From Verticillium longisporum (Eukaryota > Ascomycota > Sordariomycetes > Glomerellales > Plectosphaerellaceae), in assembly GCA_019188255.1 (NCBI GenBank), contig JAETXT010000008.1:4030001-4094000 (forward strand): DNA of 64,000 bases. The letters run 5' to 3'. Position 1 is the first letter of the stretch; each line of letters starts with the position of its first letter. Position numbers and translations under genes: made by a program. Below, piece by piece: positions 10,989 through 22,310 of this stretch. The notes beneath the pieces were generated by a model. The model was not told where the DNA came from. It saw nothing but the letters and a program-made list of their open reading frames with translations, and did no database searches.

Positions 10989-13900
10989 ATGCGCTGGGTT
11001 CTCGGCCTTTTGACGGCGGCTCTGCCGGCCCTCGTCGCCTCCAAGGCGCCTACCGATTCGACTCAGGACGTCGACGTTTCGCAGTCTGGCTATCTCCCCA
11101 ACCACAACCTGAACCCCAACACCGTCGCCTCGGGCTTCCGCAACCTCTGGGAATGGCAGGCCGAAGACACCCAGGAGCTGTTCCTCGCCAAACCCCTCGT
11201 CTACACGCCTCCTGGCGGCTCCGAGTTGCTCATCACCTCTTCTGAAAAGAACAATGTCCGCATCTTCGACGCCAAGACCGGCTCCCTCATCCGCATACGA
11301 CAGCTGCAAGCTCCCTTCAACCGTGACGATGCGAACTGCGGTGACATTCCCAACTGGGTCGGCATTACTGGTACTCCCATCATTGACACCGCTACCGGCA
11401 TCATGTACGTCTTCTCAAAGGGCTACCGCGACGGTTTCACCTCTGGACAGATCAACGGCGTCTACAAAATGTATGCGCTGCAGTTGCCCTCGCTCGAGGA
11501 CGTTCCGGGATTCCCCACCTTGATCGATGGCGCCAATGCCGACAATGATCCCGCCCGTTACATCATTGGCGGCGTCGCCCTCCAGCGACCTGCTCTGTCC
11601 GACGTGGACGGTCACATTGTTGCTGGTTTCGGCTCTCACTGCGGCCGCGGCAACTACACGGGATATCTTGTCGCCGTGAGCAAGCAGCCCGGCGTTGGCG
11701 TCACCAGCATGTGGGCCACCGAGTCCGCCCCCGGCGCCCCGACCCCAGCCGCTCGACATTACCGTCGAGAATGGAGGCAAGGCTGGCATTTGGCAGGGCG
11801 GCGTCGGCCACGCAGTCATTGGCAGCTCCGTATTCTTCGTTGCTGCCAACGGCCAGGGCAAGCACAACGGCAACGTTCCCGCCAGCGGCCGTGCGCCGTG
11901 CTCGACCCTATCCCACTCCACCGTCAGGATGGAGCTTTCGCCCGAGGGCAAATGGCGCCAGGTCGACTATTTTCAACCCTATGACTACTCCGGTCTCAAT
12001 GCCGGCGACCGCGATGTCGGCTCTTCGGGTCTGGCTCTCTTGGACGGGTCTGTGTTCAGGGGCGCTGGCGTCGAGCGCATGGGTATCATTGCCGGCAAAG
12101 AGGGTCGCGCTTATCTTCTCAACGTCAACGATCTCGGTGGCTTCCGTAACGGCCCCGGCGCCGGCGACAACACCATCCAGACAATTGAGCTCGGCGGTGC
12201 TGTCTATGGTGCGTTTGGCAGTTATCCTCTCGAGGGCGGTTACATCTACTCCGCGACCATCGGTGGTCCAATGAAGGCCTTCCGCCTGGGCCATGACGCT
12301 GCTGGCAAGCCTGTCTTCTCGCTTGCTGGTCAGTCCGCCTGGACCGCTACCGCTTCACGCATCGGCTTGGGCCAGGTCACCGTGACATCGGACAACGGCC
12401 AGCCCGGTACTGGAATTGTAAGTTGTGATTCACCTGCGCAGCAACATGCATTCACATACTGACTGCCACAGGTCTGGGTGACCGACATGACTCTCGGTCT
12501 CGTCGCGTTCCGCGCCATCCCTGAGAACGGCGTTCTCGTTCCGATTCAGCTGCCCTCCGGTCTTCGTGGTGCCAACAAGTTTCAGCGTCCCGTCTTCGGT
12601 GATGGCCGCGTGTATTATCAAGCCACAACGAACAGGCTCTACTGCCTCGGAACGTCCGTTAACCAGGCCATTACCTGTTCTGACGTCGATTTTGGCACTG
12701 TTGAGCTCGGCTCGGCCACTTCGGCCACTGTTAGCTGCACAGCCCAGACGTCTGTTACAGCCATCACGGGGTGTTCTGTGTCCAACCCCTCTTTCATCTG
12801 CAACGACTCAACGCTTCCCAAAGGCGCTATCTCAGCTGGCACATCCTTCACGTTCGGTGTCACCTGGGATCTTGAAAACAACGCGGCCGGCATTTTCCCG
12901 GGCTACGTTAGCGGATCTCTGACACTCGGAGTGACTGCACCCGCCCAATTTGCTGCCGTGTCCATCGTCTCGCTCGAGGGTACGGTTGTCAACCGAGGCC
13001 CGTTCCTGCACTCTCCCTCAACCGGCGTGCCCCTGGGCACCGTCGTCCTTCGCCAGGATGGTCTGACTACCCTTTCTGCCTCTGCCGTCCTCGCCAATGT
13101 CGGCAACAGCAGCCTGACTATTGACGGACTGGCCTGGCAGACTGACGGGGGCGCATACACCAATGTCAGCGGACCCTCTGATCTCGGCTCTGGTTTCTCT
13201 TCAACTGCTTTCCCCGTGATCGGATCCAAGATCGACGCTGGCGCTGAGACTTCGCTTGGTTTCCTCTTCGATGCCGATGCAGTCAACTTGGAAGTAGGCG
13301 CGTACACCTCCACCGTCACCGTCTGGTCTGACGGCGGTGTGCTGACCTTTGAGCTCACGGCCACCGTCGCGAGCCCGCCAGGGGGAGCGTTCGAAGTGGC
13401 GGACGGCCAAGGTGGTTGGAACTCTCTGTCGCCTCACTATAGCGTGCCTTTTGGCGACGTCACCACTGGTGGCTCCGCCGAGACCCAGATTCGCGTCTGC
13501 AACCGTGGCGGCTCGCCCATGACTGTGACCATCTCGAAGGCCCCCGATAGCGAACAGCTTCGAGCCCTGAACCCCGATCACGAGCTTGGTGAGGGCCTTC
13601 AGATTAGGGCTGATGACTGCGCCATTGGTACAGTTGGCGTTCGTGCTGGCCCCATCCAACCTAATACGCCTGCTCTGAACATTCGGGGCACATGGACTCT
13701 GACGACGAACGGACTTGACCCGAACACTGGCGAGGATGCGGGTCTCAAGGACATTCTCTTCACGGCTCGTATCGTACCCCGCCAACTCGGCCCCGTCCTG
13801 GAAAACGGCGAGGCTCGTTACCAATACGTCGGCTGTTTTGCTGACACTCGCATGGGCCGCAACCTGCAGACCCAGGTCAACAACGGAGCGCAGCAGTTAA

Positions 13901-16170
13901 CCAATACCATTCAGCAGTGCACACAGCTCTGCCGCGACCGCGGCTTCATCTTCTCCGGCATGCAGTACCGCCGCGAGTGCTGGTGCGGTGGACCGCCCCA
14001 AAACATTAGGTATCCCCAGACATACACCGACCCTGCCGAGAACCGATGCACGTTTGGATGCATGGGAGACGAGACACAGGCTTGCGGTGGTGATGGCGGC
14101 CACATGAGTCTGTACGCTGATGTGACTGCCTTTGACATTGCTGCTTTCCTCGAGTCCATCGGTCAGGGCACTACACCTGGCACTCCCACGACGACTGTCG
14201 CCACGACCACGGCTGTCACGACGGCTGTCACGACGGCTGTCACGACGGCTGTCACCTCGACTACCGTCGTGACGACCTCTGTCGTTGTTACTAGCGCCAC
14301 CACCTCGGATGAGCCCGAGTCCTCGGCTGAGCCTATTTCGTCTGCCGCCCCGGACACTACCACTAGCTCCGCCGCCACACCTACCGGGGCCTCGCCTCTA
14401 AACCCCAACCAGCCCGCTCTCGTGAATAATCAGTGGGAGTACGCAGGCTGCTTTAGCGACCTGGTAAATAACGTTCGTACGCTTGGTGCATCTCAGACAG
14501 CGTCCGACGACATGACTCTTGAGAAATGCGGTGCTTTCTGCAGCGGCAACGGAAAGCCACACAACTACTTCGGTCTCACGTATGGCAGGGAGTGCTTCTG
14601 TGGCTGGACTCTCGACGAAGCTGCTCTCCGCGCCCCCGAATCTGACTGTTCCAGTGCTTGCATTGGGTCATCCAACGGTCTCTGCGGTGGCTGGCGCAAG
14701 CTGTCCGTCTTCCGCAATGTTGAGGTCCACACGCCGCCAGCGGGCCCTGAGCACGTTCAGCAGGTTCTCGACTACCAATGGGAAGGTTGCCAGACCGAGG
14801 CTACAACTGGCCGCGCCCTTTCAGGCAAGAGCTTTGCCTCCGATACCCTGTCTGTCGATTCTTGCGCAGCATTCTGTGCGGTTGACAACTTCCTTTACAT
14901 GGGCGTTGAGTACGGGCGTGAGTGCTACTGCGGAAACACGATCAACGCTGGGTCTGTCCCCGCCGCCGTCACACAGTGCAGCACTCTCTGCAAGGGCAAT
15001 AGCGTAAGACCTCCTAACCGACATGCGAATCGTGAACTTGCTAACGCTTCCCAGCTGCAATACTGTGGTGCCGGTAGCCGCCTGGACCTCTACCGTCTTG
15101 AGCCCGGCTCCGGCTCGTCATCCACCGCCGTCGAATCTCCAACAACCGTTCCAGCGACTTCTGAGCCTCCTAGCGTCCCGTCATCAACTGAGGTCGCCTC
15201 GACTGTGACCTCCAATGTCATCTCCAGCGAAGCTCCTGCGTCCAGTGCTGAGCCTACATCATCAGAGCTGCCAGTCTCCTCGGAGGCACCCATCTCCGCA
15301 GAGCCGTCAGTGACATCCATCGCCGCTGTTTCATCTGACACGCCCTCTTCTTCGGAAGTTGCTGCCTCCTCTGTGGCGGCAGTCTCTTCCGAGGCGCCTG
15401 CTTCCTCTCAGGCGCCCGTCTCGTCTCAGGCGCCCAGCTCTTCCGCTGCCGTCTCGAGCGCCGAGGCCACCTCAAGCATTGAACCGTCGGCTAGCTCAGA
15501 ACCCGTTTCGTCCGAAGCGTCCGCCTCTTCCCAGGTTGTCAGTTCGGTTGAAGAATCGAGCACTGTTCAGTCTAGCATTCCCGAATCTAGCATCATTGCC
15601 GAATCGAGCACTGTTGTCGACGTCCCTACCTCGTCCTTCCTCAGCGTTCCCAGCGTCTCCGCTGAGACTTCGGCCTCCAGCTTCTTCACTAGCACGATCG
15701 AAAGCTCGTCTTCCGGCCCTACGGCAACCCCCACCAACGGCTACTATTACGTTGGCTGCTTCCAGGACACTAGTTCTGGCCATGCCCTGCCTCACCTGCT
15801 GTCCAACCGCAGCGTCACGCCCGAACTCTGTTTCGACTACGCACGCCAACGTGCCTCCAACGCCCCAACTCCCACTGCCGCGCCGGCCTACGTCTTCATC
15901 GAGTACCATCACGAGTGCTACGCTGGCAATACTTTCGACTTCAAGGGCAGTGCAGTCACCTCCCTCATCGGTACCCGCGCCTGCACGAACTACTGCTACG
16001 GCAGCGTGCTGACCTACACGACGAGCGGTACCACCACCGTGACTACCAAGACGGACAACCGTTGTGGTGGACCGAAGATGTTCGATCTGTACGCGACGAC
16101 GCTTCCCGTAGACTTCCCTACAACGGGCGGCCCATTAACAACAAAAGTAACGGGTACGCCGAGGCCATAG
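10989..16170 (+). CDS. Secreted multi-domain protein with propeller-like N-terminus and four WSC domains
   Basis: Proposed exons: 10989-11675, 11749-12417, 12472-15003, 15055-16170, giving about 1,667 residues. A signal peptide (MRWVLGLLTAALPALVAS) is followed by a beta-propeller/PQQ-like region (to about residue 500), then immunoglobulin-like repeats of the kind seen in choice-of-anchor or HYDIN proteins (about 510-880). Four cysteine-rich WSC domains follow, beginning YQYVGCFADT (13815), WEYAGCFSD (14434), YQWEGCQTE (14775) and YYYVGCFQD (15745). They are separated by Thr/Val- and Ser/Ala/Pro-rich linkers, presumably O-glycosylated. WSC domains bind carbohydrate, so a wall- or matrix-associated or secreted role is likely. 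No C-terminal hydrophobic GPI signal or transmembrane helix is seen. Intron 15004-15054 is in frame (51 nt, GTAAGA, CTAAC) but interrupts a WSC domain, so it should be removed. The first junction is uncertain: 11676-11748 may be a 73-nt intron or coding sequence with a frameshift. Confidence 0.88.
14206..14265 (+). repeat. 12-bp tandem repeat (gctgtcacgacg) encoding a Thr/Val-rich linker
   Basis: Four near-identical 12-nt units inside the WSC gene encode TAVT repeats between the first and second WSC domains. Such linkers are usually O-mannosylated spacers, and the unit number is likely to vary between strains by slippage. Confidence 0.85.
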
Positions 16171-16639
16171 AGGCCGATGATGAGTTTGTGTTTCCTTTCG
16201 TGTACAAAACTTTCGGCCGAGAAACAGGGGCAAGGCGTAGCATATCTGGCAGGTAGAACTACTTTGATGAAATATTTAATTTGAGGCCAAGCTGTTTGAA
16301 GCTCGAAGCCCCGAGACTGTCTTGTGAATACTACCAATCTTGTTATCAGCCGCGCGCTAGCCGCTTTGGCCACTGACTTGATCGACATGCATGCCTTTAG
16401 GGCCGGAATTGACCCATACCTGACGTGAGCTGGCAAGATGTACGTGTGGAACTGATAACCTGTAGAGAAGCGTAGTCTAGCGGGGACGTTGATCGCACTT
16501 GCGCTCTCTACGAACACCCCAACCGAAGTAACCGTGTGGAGAACCACAATGACTTCAAATAAGACATCAAATCCATTGACATGTCGCAAGGAGCAGCAAC
16601 CTGACATGATCTTTTACCAATCATGTCTCTGAGAAAGAG

Positions 16640-19480
16640 GCGCTCAGTTTGGCTATGAGACAAGGGGTTCCGGGCTGGTACAAGACCTTTGAGTGTTTTT
16701 GGTCAAGCACCCAAGATATCAAGTGCAAAGCATCTCCAGCCGGAAATTACGAGCACCTGCAAGAATTCTTCGTCGGCGTCTTGGGCGTACAGACGTGGAA
16801 TCTCAAGATGATTTACGATGAGCTTTCGCTGGCTGGACAGCAAGGCTCTATCAGCCATATCACGTCTATCCTGTTCATATTCGACTCCCAATGCAAAGGC
16901 GAAGAAGATTGTCCTGATCCGCACGAATTCTCGAAGACGTTAATCCTTTCAATGCGCAGTCTCGGTGACCTCGTAACCATGTGCCCTAGCGCAACAGACT
17001 TCGCCACCAACGACAACGACTTTGTGGGACGTGTTCAGGTCTCACATCAGGATACTTGACTTGAGCCGGGCACAGGTCCTGCAGTTGGACCCTTTTTCGA
17101 AGGAATAGGGCTGAAAACCTGTTTCTTTTCAAAAATGGTGCAAACTACTGAAGTAGTGGACGATTCGGGTCCGATATGGCTGATATCTCATCCTCGTTTC
17201 GAAATCAAACAGAAAGCAGCCGCCACCACCCAGTAAGAACCCATCATTGTCCAGTTTCAAGGTAGATTTTCCTCAGAGTGCGCTTTCTCAGCGTTGCAGG
17301 TCATGTATCCAGCAGGCCCAGCCGAGCTGTACGAACACTTGTATGAGACAATCAATGGGGAAACTCGCGGCACTGCATCTGCGCGCTGATAGTTGCCCAG
17401 GATGGCCAGCCCAGAAGATTGGACCAGATTACGGTAATTTCTACTTTGACGGCTTCGACGGAACAGAAACCGTTGTCTACGTTCCCGTGAACGGGGAGGC
17501 GAAAAATTTAGGCTATTGTGAGGATATCCCTGCAAAGCTGGCTAGTTGGAAAATGTATGATCCAGGTAAAAAGCTCGGTGGGGGTGGTGGCGACACCTGT
17601 TTAATCCTCGCAGCTAGTGTTAAGTCTGCGCACTTGACATTCGAGGGCCTCATCACTCATGATCCGTGGTATTAAACAGCAATACCGTCAACTGTTCGTC
17701 ACTTGACCCAGCTCCACATGATACAGAGAATCTTCGTAGCACCTCGAGAGTCGACTGCTGACCAAGGTCAATACGGCTGCAATACGAGCGACTTTTCCGG
17801 CTCAAGGCACCTCCAGAAGGCAGGCCCTCCGTGATGGATACCATCATGGAGCTGCGAGTTCGTGGCAAGGCGTTTCTGATGAGACCCATGTGAAGAACCC
17901 CAGGTTCCATCCGAAGGTCCGAACTGAACGCCAAAAGAAGGTTCGCGCTGCGGGCAAACTATACATAAGCCTGCAGTACGCGACCAGCCGAACATGCTCG
18001 TCTCAACGGCTGTCTGTTTCAGCAAGATAGCTTACCGTGTAACACAGATTCATGAGCTATTGTCCCAGTAGAACCTTGAACTGCCGGGCCGAAGCTATGT
18101 CAACTGGCAAAGGACGCCCGGCAATGTGCCAGCCTGCACCACGATCATAGTAAGCTGTTACCCTGGTCAGGGGATGGGACTGCCGACATGACGTACGAGG
18201 TTGATCAGGGTCATCTCACAGCGTGCCTCATCAAACACGGTTACCTCGACGCGAGAGAGCGGTCCACTGCGCGTCCAAAATACTGACTCGACATCATTAC
18301 ATCTACAGGGACATGCAACGCGCCTTCCGATATGAGCGCTAGCTGATATAAGCAAGTAAGTCATTGTCCGAGGACGTGTCGCAGTCTTGCACTTTTCGCA
18401 GGGGATATCGATGCAGACTTGACTGACAAAGCATGGATGAAGGCCATTTACGACACCTGAGTAAAAGAAACAAAATACAAATAGTTTTCTAGGGATTTGT
18501 TTCGAGTGTTGGCCATTAAGCAGAAGAAAATAGGCTTGCGGGTGTACTTGGATCTAGAACAGCTCAAGAACGACGGGGTTCTGAAGTTTACAAGCATGAA
18601 ATGGTCTGTTGTCCCTAAGAAGTAGCTGCGTTATCGACGCTCCGCTCCTCTTTGTAGTTACCTCTTTGAATTTGCCAGTTATCGACAAAAGTAATGAAAC
18701 TGCGGTTTTGCTTAAAGTCATCGAATCAAAGGACCTTCTTGTCCGCAAGTGCAGAAAGCTTATACGAAGAAGGTCCCGAGAGCGGAGCTGCGAACGCTGC
18801 GGCACCTGAGTTCCCTGGTTTCCTTCAACTTCCCGCCTTTGAACTCCAGCTCCATACCTGACGATCAACAGTCAAGAACTCTCTTGCTCGAAGGAACTTA
18901 TCTGCAAACTTGTACCGCATCCCCCGTGCAGCAGTGCCCTCGGTCCAGAAGCAATGGCAGCGCAGCCGCCTTCGGGCAGAAGAAACAGAGACTCGCTGTA
19001 AGGTTAAGCTTTGAGTTGCATACGTGGGGAAAGATGCTGACGGCAAGCAGCAGCAGCTCTGACAATTACCTAACCGAGGTCAACATTGAGACGACTTTCA
19101 GCTTCGATCGTAGCAAGACCCTTTCCCTGTCCGACTATCGCCCGGAACCGAGTCGCTCCACGTCAAGCCATCAAGAGCATCGTGTCTAGGAGGTTCGTGG
19201 CGCTGGAGGATCATCGACGAAGCAGGCAGCCGATCGGAAGAACCGATGGTGGAAAGAAGCACAGAAGACGGCTATGAAGCACGCATACGCCGCGAATGCA
19301 GCCTACCGAGAAGCGAAGCAGAGCTTCCGTGAGAGACTCGATAAATGTTACGAGTGGACGAGTGCCCTTATTTGGGACAGCCTGGGACAGCAAGACACGG
19401 TGTCGGATATTGATTTGGCCATGATGCAAGGCATCATCCTGGAGACGGCTAAATGCTGTATCCGACGTAGAAAGACATGA
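16640..19480 (+). pseudogene. Decayed large fungal gene, many frameshifts and stops
   Basis: Open pieces in different frames on one strand read as successive parts of one protein. They are: GVPGWYKTFECFWSS through SATDFATNDNDFVG (16664-17040); DPFFEGIGLKTCFFSKMV to HPRFEIKQKAAATTQ (17090-17235, after a frameshift in a T run); DYGNFYFDGFDGTETVVYVP to LASWKMYDP (17425-17565); PDDQQSRTLLLEGTYLQTC to LSDYRPEPSRS (18860-19160); SIVSRRFVALEDHRR (19170-19215); and RWWKEAQKTAMKHAYAANA to the stop at 19480. They resemble the middle and end of a large fungal protein family that I recall only loosely, whose members carry a sacsin-like Hsp90-type ATPase domain; that link is weak. At least five frame changes plus internal stops make this a dead gene. 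No intact copy is in the window. The stretch 17700-18550 is too decayed to read. Confidence 0.55.
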
Positions 19481-19995
19481 ATACGATGGAGGGCGAGGAG
19501 GAGACTCGTTACAAAAACGAAATAGCATGGTAGGAGACATGGCATCTGAAAGTTCGCGAGATGAACCGAGAAAAAGAAGAACAAGAAGAGGAACAGGTTT
19601 AACATGAATCTTGAGATAGCTTCCCCAAACTGGTGATGCCATGCTTCAAGCTCTGATCTTATCTCTCATTTTCCCGCTCCGATGGTGGCGCTGTTTAATT
19701 CAGCCCATTGGCGGAGAAGCAACTTGCTCTTTGCCCAACCCCACTCAGGGACCAGCCCACTATTGGCCCACCGTGGGCCGACTGCAGCCTCCGCCAGCGC
19801 CCCTTTCACTTCGATTAACGGGAAGGGGTCGTGAATGGCACATGGCATGGTGGTTGTATCTGCCGATCTCTTTGAATCTTGGATCAATCATCTTCTCTAT
19901 CTTTTGGTCAACTTGCTTCGGGACCTCGTGTGCCCTCTCTACACTCCCTTGCCCCCGGCAACACCAAGGTATCCGTACGCAACATCATTATCACC
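19481..19995. other. Intergenic, promoter region of the Erv2-like gene
   Basis: No coding feature was seen. The last 120 nt are pyrimidine-rich and end at a TCACC-ATG start context. Confidence 0.4.
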
Positions 19996-20701
19996 ATGGC
20001 GCGCCGACAGCATCTCTCGGCCATTGTCGTCCTGGCCATCGTGGCCTTCTTCAGCGTCTCGTACCTGTTCTCATCTGGGATCAGCGACGGCACCAGCTCC
20101 CAATCGGCACCGGCGCCGCTGACCAAGGACTCGACTTCCGCAGCGGCGTTCGACATTGGCGCCATCGACAGCAACATCCTCGTCGGCGGTTCTATCGCGC
20201 CCAAGCTCGAGAATGCGACGGCCAAGTACGTTACCCCGCGGATTGCATCCTCCTCCCACAAGATGCTTTGATCAGCGCCCCCTCGCATCTATCTAGCCAA
20301 GTTCAAGACTAACACCCACCGCTCACAGGGCCGAGCTCGGTCGCGCCTCTTGGAAGTTCCTCCACACTATGATGGGCCGCTTCCCCGACAAGCCGACCCC
20401 CGAAGAAAGCCTCACCCTCAAGACGTTCATCACACTGTTCTCGCGCCTCTACCCCTGCGGCGAATGCGCGTCGCACTTCCAGAAGCTCATCGCCAAGTAC
20501 CCGCCCCAGGTCAGCAGCCGCACAGCCGCCGCCGGCTGGCTGTGCTTCGTCCACAACGAGGTCAACACAAGGCTGGAGAAGGACCTGTTCGATTGCGCGA
20601 ACATTGGCGACTTTTACGACTGCGGATGCGGCGATGAGGACAAGAAGAAAAAGGAGGGGGGAGAAGGGGTTGAGTTACGAGGGGACGATAGTAAAGCATA
20701 G
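19996..20701 (+). CDS. ERV2: FAD-linked sulfhydryl oxidase, Erv2 type
   Basis: Exons 19996-20225 and 20329-20701 encode 200 residues. An N-terminal membrane anchor (about residues 8-26, SAIVVLAIVAFFSVSYLF) precedes a lumenal linker and the Erv/ALR domain. The catalytic CxxC is YPCGEC (Cys120/Cys123), with the following HF typical of the family. The structural CX16C pair is Cys149/Cys166, and the C-terminal shuttle is C-G-C (Cys175/Cys177). The CGC shuttle and the membrane anchor mark the ER enzyme Erv2 and not mitochondrial Erv1. It oxidises protein thiols with oxygen through FAD, supplying disulfides for secretory proteins. The C-terminus adds a lysine/glutamate-rich tail. The first intron (GTACGT...CTCACAG) lies just before the FAD-binding domain. 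It does not form a Ser/Cys-type pseudogene: all key cysteines are present. Confidence 0.92.
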
Positions 20702-21260
20702 TGGGTCATGGTTATTTAGAGCGAGGATACATGAGAACATTGGGCGACAATTTCCAAAGAGACAAATGCACAAGCATACATACTTTTATGTTTTGGTGGT
20801 GTGTTCTCGACATGACAACGGTCTCCTTGGCGATAACAAGGCTGTAACATCTGAGGGACTCTTAGATGTGCGTTGACCAACAGCAAGGAAACCAGCCAGA
20901 ACCCCCACTCAATCCATGTGTAACCTAAACTAAAGACCAGCTCGAAAGCGATCATCCGCCCCGGGCATATGCCTCGAGCTTGAGTACCAAAGTCAAGACG
21001 TGGCTTTCTGGGGACCTCTCAAAGCTTTAGGGCGCCAGCTGTGAGCAGCTGGCGCCAGCTCCACGTGACCCCCAATGCCGCCCAGCGACGCAAGGCCAAC
21101 GCGTCGGAGCTGCCTGAGCTTCCATCATCGAGCTCCAGCCTTCCTCCCCCGGTCCATTCAACGACGACACTTCAGCCCATCACCCACGATTCCTCCATAG
21201 CGACGCAACCCGCACCAGACACGCAACACATACATTTCGAAAACCCGAGACTCGCCCACA
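20702..21260. other. Short intergenic region with PRE3 promoter
   Basis: It contains the 3' end of the Erv2-like gene and the PRE3 promoter. The notable elements, a perfect inverted repeat and an E-box, are listed separately. Confidence 0.5.
21031..21056. promoter_or_regulatory. Perfect 11-bp inverted repeat with 4-nt loop upstream of PRE3
   Basis: GGCGCCAGCTG, a TGAG spacer, then CAGCTGGCGCC form a perfect palindrome about 205 bp before the PRE3 start. A CACGTG E-box follows at 21062-21067. It could be a binding site for a dimeric factor, or the 3' hairpin of the upstream transcript. It is not the yeast Rpn4 site (GGTGGCAAA). Confidence 0.5.
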
Positions 21261-22310
21261 ATGGATTTCACCACCACTGGCGCGCTCAACGAAGGTCCGT
21301 CCGTTTGGAGCTCCCATCTCGAAGCAAGGCGTCGAACATGGAAGCTGATACGTGAGGATTACAGATGGCATCCACGTCGACATGGATAGACTGAAGAAGG
21401 GCGAGGTCAAGTGAGTCTGTTAAGGTTCCTCTGACTATGGGTTCTATGCTAACTTCTCCACAGCCTGGGTACCTCCATGTACGATCCTCCACGTCCTCGA
21501 ACCCGCGCTCAACAATTCTGACATTTCCTCGCAGCATGGCAGTCACATTCAAGGACGGCGTCATTCTCGGTATGCAGAACCCTCTCGCGGAAAAGCTGCG
21601 ACAGCTATATCAGTGTGCGGGACTACAAGGGACTTTGGAGCTGACAGTACCCCTCCACACGCAGGCGCCGACTCACGAACAACCACGGGCGCATACATCG
21701 CCAACCGAGTAACCGACAAGTTGACCCGAGTCCACGACACAATATGGTGCTGCCGCTCCGGCTCGGCGGCCGACACGCAGGCCGTTGCGGATATCGTCCA
21801 GTACCAGCTCGGCATGTACGCCATGCGCAACGGCAAGCCGCCCATGACGCAGACGGCGGCGTCCATTTTCCAGGAGATTTGCTATTCCAACAAGGACCGC
21901 CTATCGTGAGTTGTTCATCGGGAGAGGGGGGCGCTGCACATGGTCTAAACAACGGTCACAGAAGGCATGGCTAACGTTGTCGATGATAGGGCCGGTCTCA
22001 TCATCGCCGGCTGGGACGAGCGTCACGGCGGTCAGGTCTACTCGATCCCCCTCGGCGGATCGCTTCACAAGCAGTCCTATGCCATCGGCGGCTCGAGCGC
22101 TCGACATACATCTACGGCTACTGCGACGCCAACTGGCAGGAGAGCATGGAGGAGCAGGAGGCCGTCGCGTTCGTCAAGGGCGCGCTGCGCGAGGCGATCA
22201 AGTGGGACGGCAGCTCCGGCGGTGTCATTCGTATGGTGGTGCTGACGGCCAGTGGCGCCGACAGGCACCTCTACCTCCCAGACACGGACTACGCCGTGCG
22301 TCACGAGTAG
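21261..22310 (+). CDS. PRE3: 20S proteasome subunit beta1 (caspase-like), apparent 2-nt insertion
   Basis: Exons: 21261-21294, 21365-21410, 21464-21478, 21535-21569, 21665-21905, 21990-22310. The product is 229 residues if two bases are discounted. The propeptide ([17 protein letters not shown]) ends at Gly29, and Thr30 becomes the N-terminal catalytic threonine of the mature subunit. [27 protein letters not shown] and [18 protein letters not shown] match beta1/PRE3 of yeast and animals. The subunit cleaves after acidic residues. The catalytic threonine codon lies in a 15-nt exon. At 22099-22100 the bases GC interrupt the conserved [13 protein letters not shown] segment and shift the frame. 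PRE3 is essential and normally single-copy, so this is more likely a sequence error than a null allele. The start at 21261 gives a propeptide about 10 residues longer than that of yeast. Confidence 0.92.
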
